Source: CAWJFP01 sp963842155 (GTDB lineage: Bacteria > Pseudomonadota > Alphaproteobacteria > JACZXZ01). Taken from it: a DNA stretch of 64,000 nucleotides. The position numbers and the translations under genes are program-made. The stretch is from positions 115,700-179,699 of the forward strand of contig CAWJFP010000034.1 of assembly GCA_963842155.1 (NCBI GenBank), read 5' to 3'. Of this stretch, positions 45,253-54,288 are shown piece by piece. Under the pieces are notes generated by a model, which had not been told where the DNA came from, made no database searches, and saw only the letters and a program-made list of their open reading frames with translations. Numbering within the stretch: the first letter of the stretch is position 1; every line of letters begins with the position of its first letter.

Positions 45253-46692
45253 CTAATGGATCGCTTCCGCGACCGAGCTGTCCGAGCTCGGCGCAATGAC
45301 GACGCAGCCCATATGGCGCTTGGCGAGACTGCTGCAGGCGAGATGCGCCTGGCGCTCGGTGAGGCCGACAAGCCGCGCGCGATAGCCGGTGCTCCCGCCG
45401 AGGCGGATCTTGCCGATGGCGATCGAGGAAGTGGCGAGCGCGGGCGTGCTATGGGCGGCGCGCAGCGCTGTCTCATGCGCCAAGCTGTAGCGGCCATAGG
45501 CGCCGATCTGGATCGCCCATTCCTGCGCCTCGCGCGCGGCTGCGGCGCCGCGCCTCGAGGGGACATCGGAATCGCTCCGCAGCTCGAGCTGATCCATCGC
45601 CTGGCGCAATGCCGGCGTCTCGCCGGGCGGCGCCTGGACGGCGGTTTGCGGCACCGGGGGCGGCACCAGGGCCGGTTGCGGAATCGCGGTCTGCGGGATG
45701 GTCGTGTGCAAGGCCGAGACCTGCAACGCGGGCGCCGCGGCGGCCGGCGCTTGGACGACGGGTGCCGCCGGCTGCCGATAGGAGGCAATATGGAGCTGAT
45801 CGCGCGAGGCGAAGGCGACGGTCAGGAGCTGCATCACCTCGCGGTCGCGCGCCGAGGCCGTGCGGCCGCCCAGCACCACGCCGATGAGACGCCGGCCGTT
45901 TCGCACGGCGGAGATCACGATGTTCCAGCCTGCCGCGTTGGTGAAGCCCGTCTTCAGGCCGTCCGCTCCCTCGAAGCGGTCGAGCACGTGATTATGCGTC
46001 GGGATCACGGTGCCCTCGAAATTGAACTCGCGGACGCTGAAAAAATGATAGTACTGCGGATAGTCGCGGATGAGGGCGCGGGCGAGGGTCGCCATGTCGC
46101 GCGCCGTCGTGGTCTGAATCGGGTCGGGCAGGCCCGAGGCGTTGCGGAAAATCGTGTTTTTCATGCCGAGCTGGCGCGCCTTGCGCGTCATCATCTCGGC
46201 GAACTGCGATTCCGAGCCGCCCATCGCCTCCGCCAGCACGACGGCGGCGTCGTTGGCCGAGCGCACCGTCAGACCGAGCATCGCCTGCTCGACCGTGATG
46301 GTCTGGCCCGGAGCGAGATCGAGCTTGGTCGGATCCTGGTCAGCCGCGACGGAGGAGACGGGGATCGACTGCGTGAGACGGAGCTTGCCGTACTGCAGCG
46401 CCTCGAAGGCGAGGTAAGCCGTCATCATCTTGGTGAGCGAGGCGGGGACATGCGGCGCGTCGGGATTGTCGGCCTCGAGCAGCTGGCCGGACTCCGCGTC
46501 GATCACCAAGGTCGAATAGCCCGAGGTCGAGGCGCCCCATGGATGGCGGCGCGCCTCGGCCGGCTGCATCGCGACGGCCAAAGCCGCGAGGCCGGCCAAA
46601 AATCCGAAGAGCAAGATCGCCCGCCCGGACGGTGCCGGTCGATCGGCCATCTGATCCCCCACAGTCTTCCTCAGCGCCGATCTTCCAATCAT
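45253..46692 (-). CDS. D-alanyl-D-alanine carboxypeptidase (PBP5/6-like) with SPOR domain
   Basis: A 479-residue exported penicillin-binding protein. After a signal sequence ending near QPAEARRH, the DacA-type S11 domain has SLTK (catalytic Ser-x-x-Lys, about residue 84), SAN (VRSANDAAVV) and KTG (GLKTGFTNAAGW). A Pro/Ala-rich linker follows, then a C-terminal SPOR domain (EWAIQIGAYGRYSLAHETAL to MGCVVIAP) that binds denuded glycan at division septa. It trims the terminal D-Ala of peptidoglycan stem peptides. The ATG at 46692 is used; ATG 46650 (MADRPAPSGR) gives a shorter signal and is equally plausible. Confidence 0.92.
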   Translation of the reverse strand: MIGRSALRKTVGDQMADRPAPSGRAILLFGFLAGLAALAVAMQPAEARRHPWGASTSGYSTLVIDAESGQLLEADNPDAPHVPASLTKMMTAYLAFEALQYGKLRLTQSIPVSSVAADQDPTKLDLAPGQTITVEQAMLGLTVRSANDAAVVLAEAMGGSESQFAEMMTRKARQLGMKNTIFRNASGLPDPIQTTTARDMATLARALIRDYPQYYHFFSVREFNFEGTVIPTHNHVLDRFEGADGLKTGFTNAAGWNIVISAVRNGRRLIGVVLGGRTASARDREVMQLLTVAFASRDQLHIASYRQPAAPVVQAPAAAAPALQVSALHTTIPQTAIPQPALVPPPVPQTAVQAPPGETPALRQAMDQLELRSDSDVPSRRGAAAAREAQEWAIQIGAYGRYSLAHETALRAAHSTPALATSSIAIGKIRLGGSTGYRARLVGLTERQAHLACSSLAKRHMGCVVIAPSSDSSVAEAIH

Positions 46693-46985
46693 CAATGAAT
46701 CCCCGCCCGGATTGTGGCAATTCTAGGGAGGGCCAAACTCCGTGTCCAGGCGAAACTTGCGTTCTATGGAAAAAATCTCCCTGTCAGGAAACGCCCCACA
46801 GGATGTGCTTGACCAGTCCCCGATTCATCTGTCGAGGGCAAGATTAGCCGAGATTTAATCTGTTAATTCGCGACGAATGGGCGATGGAGGGCCACCGCCG
46901 GCGCACGCGTAGAATAACGCCAATGCGGCGCCGGCCATCGCCCGGGTGCCGCACCCCATGCGCCGCGGCCATCCGCCAACCTCTT

Positions 46986-47026
46986 CATATTGCATGGCAA
47001 TATGCCGTTATGTTGCAACGCAACAT
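46986..47026 (+). promoter_or_regulatory. Two tandem perfect palindromes, probable PhaR operators of the phasin gene
   Basis: CATATTGC-ATG-GCAATATG (46986-47004) and ATGTTGC-AAC-GCAACAT (47010-47026) are perfect dyads sharing TTGC-N3-GCAA, with centres 23 bases apart (about two helical turns). They end 5 bases before the -35 box. TGC-N3-GCA-type sites are those described for PhaR, the polyhydroxyalkanoate-sensing repressor of phasin genes. Confidence 0.75.
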
Positions 47027-47031
47027 TTTTA

Positions 47032-47059
47032 TTGACAAATCCCTGGAATTGCCTATATT
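47032..47059 (+). promoter_or_regulatory. Sigma-70-type promoter of the phasin gene
   Basis: Consensus -35 TTGACA (47032-47037), 16-base spacer, -10 TATATT (47054-47059). It lies 119 bases before the phasin ATG and is by far the best promoter match in the window. Confidence 0.8.
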
Positions 47060-47070
47060 CCAGGCATCCG

Positions 47071-47081
47071 CTGCACTGCAG
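47071..47081 (+). promoter_or_regulatory. Third palindrome CTGC-N3-GCAG near the transcription start
   Basis: CTGCACTGCAG begins 12 bases after the -10 box, around the start site or early transcript. It matches the CTGC-N3-GCAG form reported for PhaR binding in Rhodobacter, and a repressor here would block RNA polymerase. Confidence 0.6.
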
Positions 47082-47177
47082 CATTTCACGCGTCGAGCCT
47101 GCCGCTCAGGGGGCCGGCGCCTCGCCGCCTGGGGCCGGTTGGCTACAAGCGGCCAGCATTATGGAGGAGTACGATCC

Positions 47178-47717
47178 ATGGCAACCAAGGCAAAAAGCGA
47201 GAGAGTGTCCGACAAATACACGCAACCCTTCGAGGCCGTCGTCGGCGTCGGCAAGCAGTCGATGGAGAACGCCGTCAAGGTCGGCACCGAGGTCGCGACC
47301 AAGAACTACGAGAAGGCGGTCGCGATGACCCAGGAGCAGTTCGAGAAGGCAACCACCGCCGCCTTCGCGAGCTATGACGAGATGAGCACCTTCGGCAAGG
47401 AAAACATCGACGCGGTCGTCAAGGCGTCGACCGTGCTCGTCAAGGGCTTCGAGACCCTCGGCAAGGAAGTCGCGGGCTACGGCCAGAGCTCGATCGAGCG
47501 CACGGTGTCGAACGCGCAGGCCCTCTTCGGCGCGAAGACGCTTCGCGAGTTCCTCGACCTCCAGGCCGAGATCGCGAAGACGAGCTTCAATTCGTGGGTC
47601 GAGGAGAGCACCAAGCTCGGCGAGCTTGGCGTGAAGGTCGCGAACGAGGTGTTCGAGCCGATCCAGGAGCAGGTCGCCGTCGCGGTGGAGAAGATGCTCA
47701 AGCCCGTCGCCGCCTGA
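47178..47717 (+). CDS. Phasin family protein (polyhydroxyalkanoate granule protein)
   Basis: A 179-residue, mostly helical amphipathic protein without signal peptide. YTQPFEAVVGVGKQSMENAV, FEKATTAAFASYDEMSTFGK and ENIDAVVKASTVLVKGFETL match the Phasin_2 family. Phasins coat polyhydroxybutyrate granules and control their number and size. A perfect GGAGGAG lies eight bases before the ATG. The strong promoter and three TGC-N3-GCA palindromes upstream indicate tight repression in the absence of polymer, probably by PhaR. The gene is transcribed alone and ends at a terminator. Confidence 0.92.
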   Translation: MATKAKSERVSDKYTQPFEAVVGVGKQSMENAVKVGTEVATKNYEKAVAMTQEQFEKATTAAFASYDEMSTFGKENIDAVVKASTVLVKGFETLGKEVAGYGQSSIERTVSNAQALFGAKTLREFLDLQAEIAKTSFNSWVEESTKLGELGVKVANEVFEPIQEQVAVAVEKMLKPVAA

Positions 47718-47743
47718 CGCAACGCGCCACGACTACGGAATTG

Positions 47744-47776
47744 AAAAGGGCCCGCGGCCGTCGTCGCGGGCCTTTT
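47744..47776 (+). terminator. Rho-independent terminator after the phasin gene
   Basis: AAAAGGGCCCGCG pairs with CGCGGGCCTTTT (one bulged G) and ends in TTTTGCTT, 27 bases after the stop codon. Confidence 0.8.
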
Positions 47777-47949
47777 GCTTGTCCGCCTTTCGCGCGGGCG
47801 CCCCCGAGCGGCGATGCGCGGATCCCGATGCAGAGCGAGAGAGGCGTCGTCGCGATGCTTAACGGCCGCTCGCGCGAGGGGCTTTCGCTCGGCCGGTAAA
47901 ATCCAATATCATGTGGGGACGGAGCCCGTCGCGACGATGCGGATGAGAG

Positions 47950-48279
47950 ATGAGCACCACGAGGAAGTCGGATGACGAGGGCGGCACCGGCACGGGCGTG
48001 GTCGTCAAGGCCCGGCCGAAAACGAAGAAGCCGTCCTTGTATAAAGTGCTAATGTTGAACGACGACTACACGCCGATGGAATTCGTGGTACATGTGCTGG
48101 AGCGCTTTTTCGCCAAGAGCCAGCAGGAGGCGACGCAGATCATGCTTCATGTGCATCGGCGCGGCGTGGGGGTGTGCGGCGTCTTTACCTTCGAGGTGGC
48201 CGAGACCAAGGTGAACCAGGTCATCGACTATGCGAGGCGCCACCAGCACCCGCTGCAATGCACTCTGGAGAAGGAATAA
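47950..48279 (+). CDS. clpS: ATP-dependent Clp protease adaptor ClpS
   Basis: A 109-residue adaptor that delivers N-end-rule substrates to ClpAP. After a flexible 30-residue N-terminus, the core is typical: YKVLMLNDDYTPMEFVVHVL with the residue-binding Asn-Asp-Asp, then ATQIMLHVHRRGVGVCGVFT and FEVAETKVNQV. It is directly followed, after 8 bases, by clpA, with which it works. The upstream phasin gene is separated by a terminator. Confidence 0.96.
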   Translation: MSTTRKSDDEGGTGTGVVVKARPKTKKPSLYKVLMLNDDYTPMEFVVHVLERFFAKSQQEATQIMLHVHRRGVGVCGVFTFEVAETKVNQVIDYARRHQHPLQCTLEKE

Positions 48280-48287
48280 CCCGTTAC

Positions 48288-50600
48288 ATGTTGTCTCCCA
48301 ATCTCGAGCAGAGCCTCCATCGCGCCCTTGCGCTGGCCAACGAGCGGCGGCACGAATACGCCACCCTCGAGCATCTCCTCCTGGCCCTTGCCGAGGATCC
48401 CGACGCCATCTCGGTGCTGCGCGCCTGCGGCGTCGATGTCGACCGCCTGCGCCGCGACCTGACCGAATATGTGCAGAACGAGCTCACCAGCCTGGTGACG
48501 AGCCGGCTCGAGGACGCCAAGCCGACCGCGAGCTTCCAGCGCGTGCTCCAGCGCGCCGCCATCCACGTGCAGTCCTCCGGGCGCGAGGAAGTGACCGGCG
48601 CCAACGTTCTCGTCGCCATGTTCGCCGAGCGCGAGAGCCATGCCGTCTTCTTCCTGCAGGAGCAGGACATGACGCGGCTCGACGCCGTCAACTACATCTC
48701 GCACGGCATCGCCAAGGTGCCCGGCCATACGCAGAGCCGCAACGCCCACGGCGCCGACGAGGACGCCGCCGCCGAAAAGGTCGTGCGGCGCGGGCAGGAC
48801 GCGCTCTCGACCTACTGCGTCAACCTCAACGAGAAGGCGCGGCAGGGCAAGATCGACCCGCTGATCGGCCGCGAGGCCGAGGTCGAGCGCACCATCCAGA
48901 TCCTCTGCCGCCGGCAGAAGAACAATCCCCTCTATGTGGGCGATCCGGGTGTCGGCAAGACGGCCATCGCCGAAGGCCTCGCGCGCCGCATCGTGCGCGG
49001 CGAGGTGCCCGACGTGCTCAAGGGCGCCGTCATCTACAATCTGGACATGGGCTCGGTCCTCGCCGGCACGCGCTACCGCGGCGATTTCGAGGAGCGGCTC
49101 AAGGCGGTCATCAACGAGCTCGAGCACCAGAAGAACGCCGTGCTCTTCATCGACGAGATCCACACGGTGATCGGCGCGGGCGCCACGAGCGGCGGCTCGA
49201 TGGACGCCTCGAACCTGCTCAAGCCCGCGCTTGCCGGCGGCACCATCCGCTGCATCGGCTCGACGACCTACAAGGAGTACCGCACCTATTTCGAGAAGGA
49301 CCGCGCGCTGGTGCGGCGCTTCCAGAAGATCGACGTGAACGAGCCATCGGTCGAGGATACGGTCAAGATCCTGCGCGGCCTCAAACCCTATTACGAGCGG
49401 CACCACCGGGTGCGCTACACCTCGGAGGCGCTGCGCGCCGCGGTCGAGCTATCCGCGCGCTACATCACCGACCGCAAGCTGCCCGACAAGGCGATCGACG
49501 TGATCGACGAGGTGGGTGCTGCCCAGATGCTGGTGGCCGAGAGCAAGCGCAAGAAGACGATCGCGGTCAAGGATGTCGAGGCGGTGGTGGCCAAGATCGC
49601 GCGCATTCCCCCGCGCAACGTCAGCCGCGACGACATGAGCGTGCTGCGCCATCTCGAGCAGGACCTGAAGCGCATGGTGTTCGGCCAGGATCAGGCTATC
49701 GCCGCCCTCGCCTCCGCCATCAAGCTCGCGCGCGCGGGCCTGCGCGAGCCCGAAAAGCCCATCGGCTGCTACCTCTTCTCCGGCCCCACGGGCGTCGGCA
49801 AGACCGAGGTGGCGCGCCAGCTCGCCCATTCGCTGTCCGTCGAGCTCATCCGCTTCGACATGTCGGAATATATGGAGCGGCACAGCGTCTCGCGCCTCAT
49901 CGGCGCGCCGCCCGGCTATGTCGGCTTCGATCAGGGCGGGCTGCTGACCGACGGGGTCGACCAGCATCCCTACTCGGTGCTGCTGCTCGACGAGATCGAG
50001 AAGGCGCATCCCGACCTCTTCAACATCCTCCTGCAGGTGATGGATCACGGCAAGCTGACCGACCATAACGGCAAGTCGATCGACTTCCGCAACGTCATCC
50101 TGATCATGACCACCAACGCCGGCGCCGCCGACATGGCGAAGCCGCCCATCGGCTTCGAGCGCGGCGCGCGCGTCGGCGAGGACCACGAGGCGATCAACCG
50201 CATGTTCTCGCCCGAGTTCCGCAACCGGCTCGACGCCACGATCGGCTTCGCCCATCTCACGCCCGAGATCGTCGAGAAGGTGGTGGACAAGTTCATCATC
50301 CAGCTCGAGGAGCAGCTCGCCGACCGCATGGTGTCGATCCAGCTCACGCCCGAGGCGCGGCGCTGGCTCGCCGGGAAAGGCTACGACCCGGCCTTCGGGG
50401 CGCGACCGCTCGGCCGCGTCATCCAGGAGAACGTCAAGCGCGGCATCGCCGACGAGCTGCTTTTCGGCAAGCTCAGCCAGGGCGGCATCGTCAAGGTGCG
50501 GGTCGAGGGCGACGCGCTCGCCTTCGACTACGCGCCCGAGATCCGCACCCGCAAGAAGCCCAAGACGCGCGCCGCCGACGAGCCCGAGCTGGTCGAATAG
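48288..50600 (+). CDS. clpA: ATP-dependent Clp protease ATP-binding subunit ClpA
   Basis: A 770-residue AAA+ unfoldase that feeds proteins to ClpP. The N-domain (1 to about 145) that docks ClpS is present (LSPNLEQSLHRALALANERR). NBD1 has GDPGVGKTAIAEGLA (about 219) with IDEIHTVIGAG, and NBD2 has GPTGVGKTEVARQL (about 500) with LLDEIEKAHPD. No ClpB-type middle domain interrupts NBD1, which separates ClpA from ClpB. The start ATG at 48288 follows clpS by 8 bases. The C-terminus is a Lys/Arg-rich tail ending DEPELVE. Confidence 0.96.
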   Translation: MLSPNLEQSLHRALALANERRHEYATLEHLLLALAEDPDAISVLRACGVDVDRLRRDLTEYVQNELTSLVTSRLEDAKPTASFQRVLQRAAIHVQSSGREEVTGANVLVAMFAERESHAVFFLQEQDMTRLDAVNYISHGIAKVPGHTQSRNAHGADEDAAAEKVVRRGQDALSTYCVNLNEKARQGKIDPLIGREAEVERTIQILCRRQKNNPLYVGDPGVGKTAIAEGLARRIVRGEVPDVLKGAVIYNLDMGSVLAGTRYRGDFEERLKAVINELEHQKNAVLFIDEIHTVIGAGATSGGSMDASNLLKPALAGGTIRCIGSTTYKEYRTYFEKDRALVRRFQKIDVNEPSVEDTVKILRGLKPYYERHHRVRYTSEALRAAVELSARYITDRKLPDKAIDVIDEVGAAQMLVAESKRKKTIAVKDVEAVVAKIARIPPRNVSRDDMSVLRHLEQDLKRMVFGQDQAIAALASAIKLARAGLREPEKPIGCYLFSGPTGVGKTEVARQLAHSLSVELIRFDMSEYMERHSVSRLIGAPPGYVGFDQGGLLTDGVDQHPYSVLLLDEIEKAHPDLFNILLQVMDHGKLTDHNGKSIDFRNVILIMTTNAGAADMAKPPIGFERGARVGEDHEAINRMFSPEFRNRLDATIGFAHLTPEIVEKVVDKFIIQLEEQLADRMVSIQLTPEARRWLAGKGYDPAFGARPLGRVIQENVKRGIADELLFGKLSQGGIVKVRVEGDALAFDYAPEIRTRKKPKTRAADEPELVE

Positions 50601-50618
50601 GCGGGCGCCGCCTCTCGC

Positions 50619-50750
50619 TTTACCGGCGAAAGCCAGTAGCCATCGAGCGGCTCATGCGATGCCAAGGAAAATATCGCTTCCCCGGCGTAAGCCGGGGTCC
50701 GTTCCGCGATTGCGACCGGTATCGGCATGGTTGCCGGCTTTGGCCGGCAA
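50619..50750. repeat. Cluster of hairpins, degenerate family B repeat
   Basis: Three imperfect hairpins between clpA and the CoA transferase gene: TTACCGGCGAAAGCCAGTA (decayed), CCCCGGC-GTAA-GCCGGGG (near 50680-50697) and TTGCCGGC-TTT-GGCCGGCAA (50730-50749). They resemble the paired hairpins at 28656-28712 and 34659-34712. Confidence 0.6.
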
Positions 50751-50798
50751 AGCGCCAGGGACGAAACGTCGCGTGATCGCCGCAGCTCCGGTTCAATC

Positions 50799-51935
50799 AT
50801 GATCGATTTCCTCGCCGGAACCCGCGTCCTCGATCTCGGCCAATATGTGCCCGGGCCCTATGCGGCCTTGCTGCTCGGCGGCATGGGCGCCGAGGTGGTC
50901 AAGATCGAGCCGCCCGGCGGCGAGCCCATGCGCCGGATGGGCCCGCGCGACAAAGACGGGCTCGCGGCCGGCTACAAGCTGATGAACGGCGGCAAATGCG
51001 TGGTCGAGATCGACCTCAAGAGCGCCCGCGGCAAGGAGCGCTTCGAGGCGCTCGTCGCCGCGGCCGACGTGATGATCGAATCCTACCGTCCCGACGTGCT
51101 CGAGCGCTTGGGTTTGGGCCGCGCGCGGCTGCAGGCGCTCAATCCGCGTCTCGTCCATACGGCGCTCTCGGGCTGGGGCCAGACGGGGCCCTATCGGCTC
51201 AAGGCGGGCCATGACCTCAACTATATGGCGCTCGGCGGCGGCCTCAACGCCTCGGGCCCCGCCGAGCGGCCGAGCTTCGCCTGGCCGCCCGCCGCGGATT
51301 ATTCGAGCGCCATCCAGGCCGCCGCCACGACGCTCGCGGCGCTCGTCGCGCGCGGACGCACGGGCAAGGGCGCCTTCATCGATGTGAGCCTGGCGGAGAC
51401 GGTGCTCGCCTGGCAAAGCGGGGCCTTGACCCATGCGCAGCGCGCGAAGGCCGAGCCCGCGCGCGCGGCGGGCATCATCAATGGCGGGGCCGCCTGCTAC
51501 AATATCTACCGCGCGGCGGACGGCCGCTTCGTCACCATCGGCGATCTCGAGCCGAAATTCTGGGCGAATTTCTGCCAGGCCGTGGGCCGCGCCGAGTGGA
51601 TCGCGCGGCAGTGGGAGCCGATGCCGCAAGCGGCGCTCATCGCCGAGGTGGCTGCCCTCTTTGCGAGCGAGCCGCTCGCTCATTGGGAGGGCCTGCTGGC
51701 GGAGGTCGATAGCTGCTTCGAGCCGGCGCGCGGCTTCCTCGAGCTGCCGGATCATCCGCAGATCCTCGCGCGCGAACTGATCCAGCGCGAGGCGGGCGCC
51801 GGCGGCGCCGAGCCGCTCCTGCAGGTGCTCTATCCCGCTTGGGTCGATGGCGCGGCGCCGGGCCCCAGGCCGCCGGTTCGTTTCGCCGAGGCCGACGAGC
51901 TGCTGGAGCGCTGGAGCGCGCCCGTCCCGGCCTGA
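50799..51935 (+). CDS. CaiB/BaiF family CoA transferase (alpha-methylacyl-CoA racemase-like)
   Basis: A 378-residue class III CoA-transferase-fold protein. FLAGTRVLDLGQYVPGPYAA, GAEVVKIEPPGGEPMRRMGP and GQTGPYRLKAGHDLNYMALG carry the fold and the conserved Asp of GHDLNY. FIDVSLAETVLAW and the DGRFVTIGDLEPKFWANFC region are also typical. The form of the GHDLNYMALGGGLNASG segment leans towards alpha-methylacyl-CoA racemases rather than formyl-CoA transferases. Substrate unknown. It is a single gene behind the repeat cluster; ATG 50799 fits the family start. Confidence 0.88.
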   Translation: MIDFLAGTRVLDLGQYVPGPYAALLLGGMGAEVVKIEPPGGEPMRRMGPRDKDGLAAGYKLMNGGKCVVEIDLKSARGKERFEALVAAADVMIESYRPDVLERLGLGRARLQALNPRLVHTALSGWGQTGPYRLKAGHDLNYMALGGGLNASGPAERPSFAWPPAADYSSAIQAAATTLAALVARGRTGKGAFIDVSLAETVLAWQSGALTHAQRAKAEPARAAGIINGGAACYNIYRAADGRFVTIGDLEPKFWANFCQAVGRAEWIARQWEPMPQAALIAEVAALFASEPLAHWEGLLAEVDSCFEPARGFLELPDHPQILARELIQREAGAGGAEPLLQVLYPAWVDGAAPGPRPPVRFAEADELLERWSAPVPA

Positions 51936-51957
51936 TCCAGGAATTTCGTCGAAGCGC

Positions 51958-51995
51958 TGGGTTGTTTCGTCGGCTTTGCCTCCTCCCAACGACGG
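51958..51995. repeat. Decayed half copy of dispersed repeat family A
   Basis: TGGGTTGTTTCGTCGGCTTT continuing GCCTCCTCCCAACGACG matches the right arm of the repeat at 8157-8258 with about five differences. The left arm is missing. Confidence 0.65.
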
Positions 51996-52176
51996 GGGTC
52001 GGCGATACCTATCCGATTGTTCAGATTATGTGGCAGAACTACGCCATTCGCATCCTGATTGTTTATCAATATCGAACAACGCATTTGGAAATCTCCCGGT
52101 AATCTGGCGGGTCATCGTGCGTATTTGGTCAATGAGGGGAGGCCAATCGGGCCCCCAATGAAAAGGAGTGCATCAG

Positions 52177-52470
52177 ATGACCAGTTCACGCTCGATCGGC
52201 AAACCCGCCAAGGTGACGGGCCTGCGCCGCTGGCTCATGGCCGCGATGGCGGCCGTGGCGCTGGGCGCGGTCGCGCTGCCGACGGCGGCCAATGCCCAGG
52301 TCTACGCCTATCCGGGCTATTACTATCCGCCCTACGCCTATAGCTACCCCTACTACCCCTATTATGGCGGTTATTACGGGCCCGGCTTCGGCCTCTATCT
52401 CGGCGGCTGGGGCTGGCATGGTGGCCATGGTGGCTGGGGCGGCGGGTGGCATGGCGGCTGGCACCATTAA
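52177..52470 (+). CDS. Small exported Gly/Tyr/His-rich protein
   Basis: A 97-residue protein with a clear signal peptide (RRWLMAAMAAVALGAVALP, cleavage near ANA/QVY). The mature part is a low-complexity chain: Tyr/Pro-rich first (AYPGYYYPPYAYSYPYYPYY), then Gly/Trp/His-rich to the C-terminus (GWHGGHGGWGGGWHGGWHH). AAGGAG lies eight bases before the ATG. The histidine-rich tail could bind metal, and the Tyr/Gly composition resembles envelope or matrix proteins, but the function is unknown. It converges with the FAD oxidase gene. Confidence 0.75.
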   Translation: MTSSRSIGKPAKVTGLRRWLMAAMAAVALGAVALPTAANAQVYAYPGYYYPPYAYSYPYYPYYGGYYGPGFGLYLGGWGWHGGHGGWGGGWHGGWHH

Positions 52471-52493
52471 GAGCCGCCCGAGTTCGACCGGCG

Positions 52494-54099
52494 TCACGGA
52501 TCGATGAGCACGCCGGGATTGAGCAAGCCCTGAGGATCGACCGCTCCCTTCGCCGCTTTCAGCGCCGCGGCGAAGAGGGGCGGTCGTTGCTTGTCGTACC
52601 AGGGGCGATGGTCGCGCCCGACCGCATGGTGATGGGTGATGGTGCCGCCGCCCTCGATCAGCGCGTCCGATGCGGCGCGCTTGATCGCCTGCCATTGCTC
52701 GATGAGATGACCGTGCCGGCCCAAGGCATGGAAGCTGAAATAGGGCGCCGGACCGTCGGGATAGACATGCGTGAAGCGGCAGGTGACGAGACCGGGCCGG
52801 CCCGTCGCCTCGCGGATGGCCGCCTCGGTCGCGCTTTTCACCCGATCGTGAAAGCGCTCGAAGCGCTCCCAGGTGATGGCGGTCTCGAAAGTGTCGCTGA
52901 TGATCCCGCGCGGCACCATGCGCTCGCGCCCATAGGGCATGCGGATGAAGGCGGTGCGCCAGCGCTCGGCCGCGCCCGCGCGGTGCCCGTCCTTGCCCCC
53001 TTCCGCCGCTTCGGTCGCGCCGCCGTGATCGGCGCAGCATTCGAGCGCGCGGCGATGCCAGGCCTCGACCGGATGGTCGCCTGATTCGAAAGCCAGCACC
53101 ATGAGGGCGAAGCTGCCGTCGCCGGCACCGGTGGCGAAGGCCTCGAGCGGATCGAGAATGCGGCAGTTCGAGGGATAGAGCCCCGCTTGCGCGATCTGCC
53201 GCAGGGCGCGCGCGGCGGTGAAGAAATCCTTGAAGCGCACGGCGCCGCCGGCGCGGAAACGCGGCCGGTCCTGCAGCCTCATCCAGGCCTCGGTGATGAC
53301 CCCGAGGATGCCCTCCGAGCCGATGAAGAGCCGGTCGGGGCTCGGCCCGGCGCCCGAGCCGGGCAGGCGCCGCGTCTCGACCGTCCCTTGCGGCGTGACG
53401 ACACGGAGACTCTCGACCAGATCGTCGATATGGGTATAGAGCGTGGCGAAATGCCCGCCCGAGCGCGTGGCGATCCAGCCGCCGAGGGTGGAGAATTCGA
53501 AGCTCTGCGGAAAATGGCGCAAGGTGAGGTCCTGCGGGCGAAGCTGCGCCTCCAAGGCGGGGCCGTAGATTCCCGGCCTCGATGCGCGCCGCGCGCGAGG
53601 TCTTGTCGACCTCGAGAACGCGGCCGAGATGCTTGAGGTCGAGCGCCAGCGCCGCCTTGTAGCGCGCGGGAAGGGCGCGCGGCTCTACCCCGCCGACCAC
53701 GCTCGAGCCGCCGCCGAAGGGAATGACGGCCGCTTCAGCGCCGCCCGCCCAGTCGAGGATCGCCGCCACGTCGGCGGCGTCGCGCGGATAGGCGACAAGG
53801 TCGGGCGCCGAGGCGTAGTCGCCGAGCAGGCCGCGCACCGTATCGGCGTAGGACTTGCCGTAGCTATGGGCGGCGCGGTCGTAAGCCTCGCTCGAGCAGA
53901 GCTTCGCCAAGGCGGGCGGCGGCGCCAGGCGCGGCGGGCGGAAGGCGATCTCCGCGAGCCGCGGCGCGGGCGGCGCCTCCTCGAATTTCTCCACGCCGAA
54001 GAGCTTGCGGTAGCGCGCGAGGGCGAAGCTCTCCTCTTCGGCGGTCAGCCCCTCGCCTTCGCGGCCCCAGCCGAAATGCTTCAAGCGCGCTTCCGCCAT
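52494..54099 (-). pseudogene. FAD-binding oxidase, alkyldihydroxyacetonephosphate-synthase-like, frameshifted
   Basis: The N-terminal part (LKHFGWGREGEGLT; VIPFGGGSSVVGGVEP, the FAD pyrophosphate site) breaks after about residue 176. It resumes in another frame at LEAQLRPQDLTLRHFPQSFE and runs to a normal C-terminus with RFTHVYPDGPAPYFSFHALG and the His-rich GGTITHHHAVGRDHRP. One extra base in the C-run at 53571-53573 explains it; without it the product is 534 residues. Relatives are the plant/animal AGPS-like oxidases, but the bacterial substrate is unknown. ATG 54099 has GGGAGG upstream. It may be a sequencing error. Confidence 0.85.
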
Positions 54100-54288
54100 C
54101 CTCGCCTCCCTGGATCGACCTCGGGCCCGCTCGCGGCCGTTGTCTTGAGAGGCTTATAGCAAACGGGGACGAGTCCCGCGACGAGCGCGGGAGCGGCGGC
54201 CCGCATTGACGCGGCCCGCTTGCCATGCTGTTCTCGCCCTCGACAAGCCGGCGATGGCAATTGCCGGACCTTCACCTCGGGAAGCGAG

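Noticed and set aside
46850..46870. TTAA-N4-TTAA near 46855 as a CtrA binding site
   Set aside because: CtrA needs TTAA-N7-TTAA; the spacing here is wrong.
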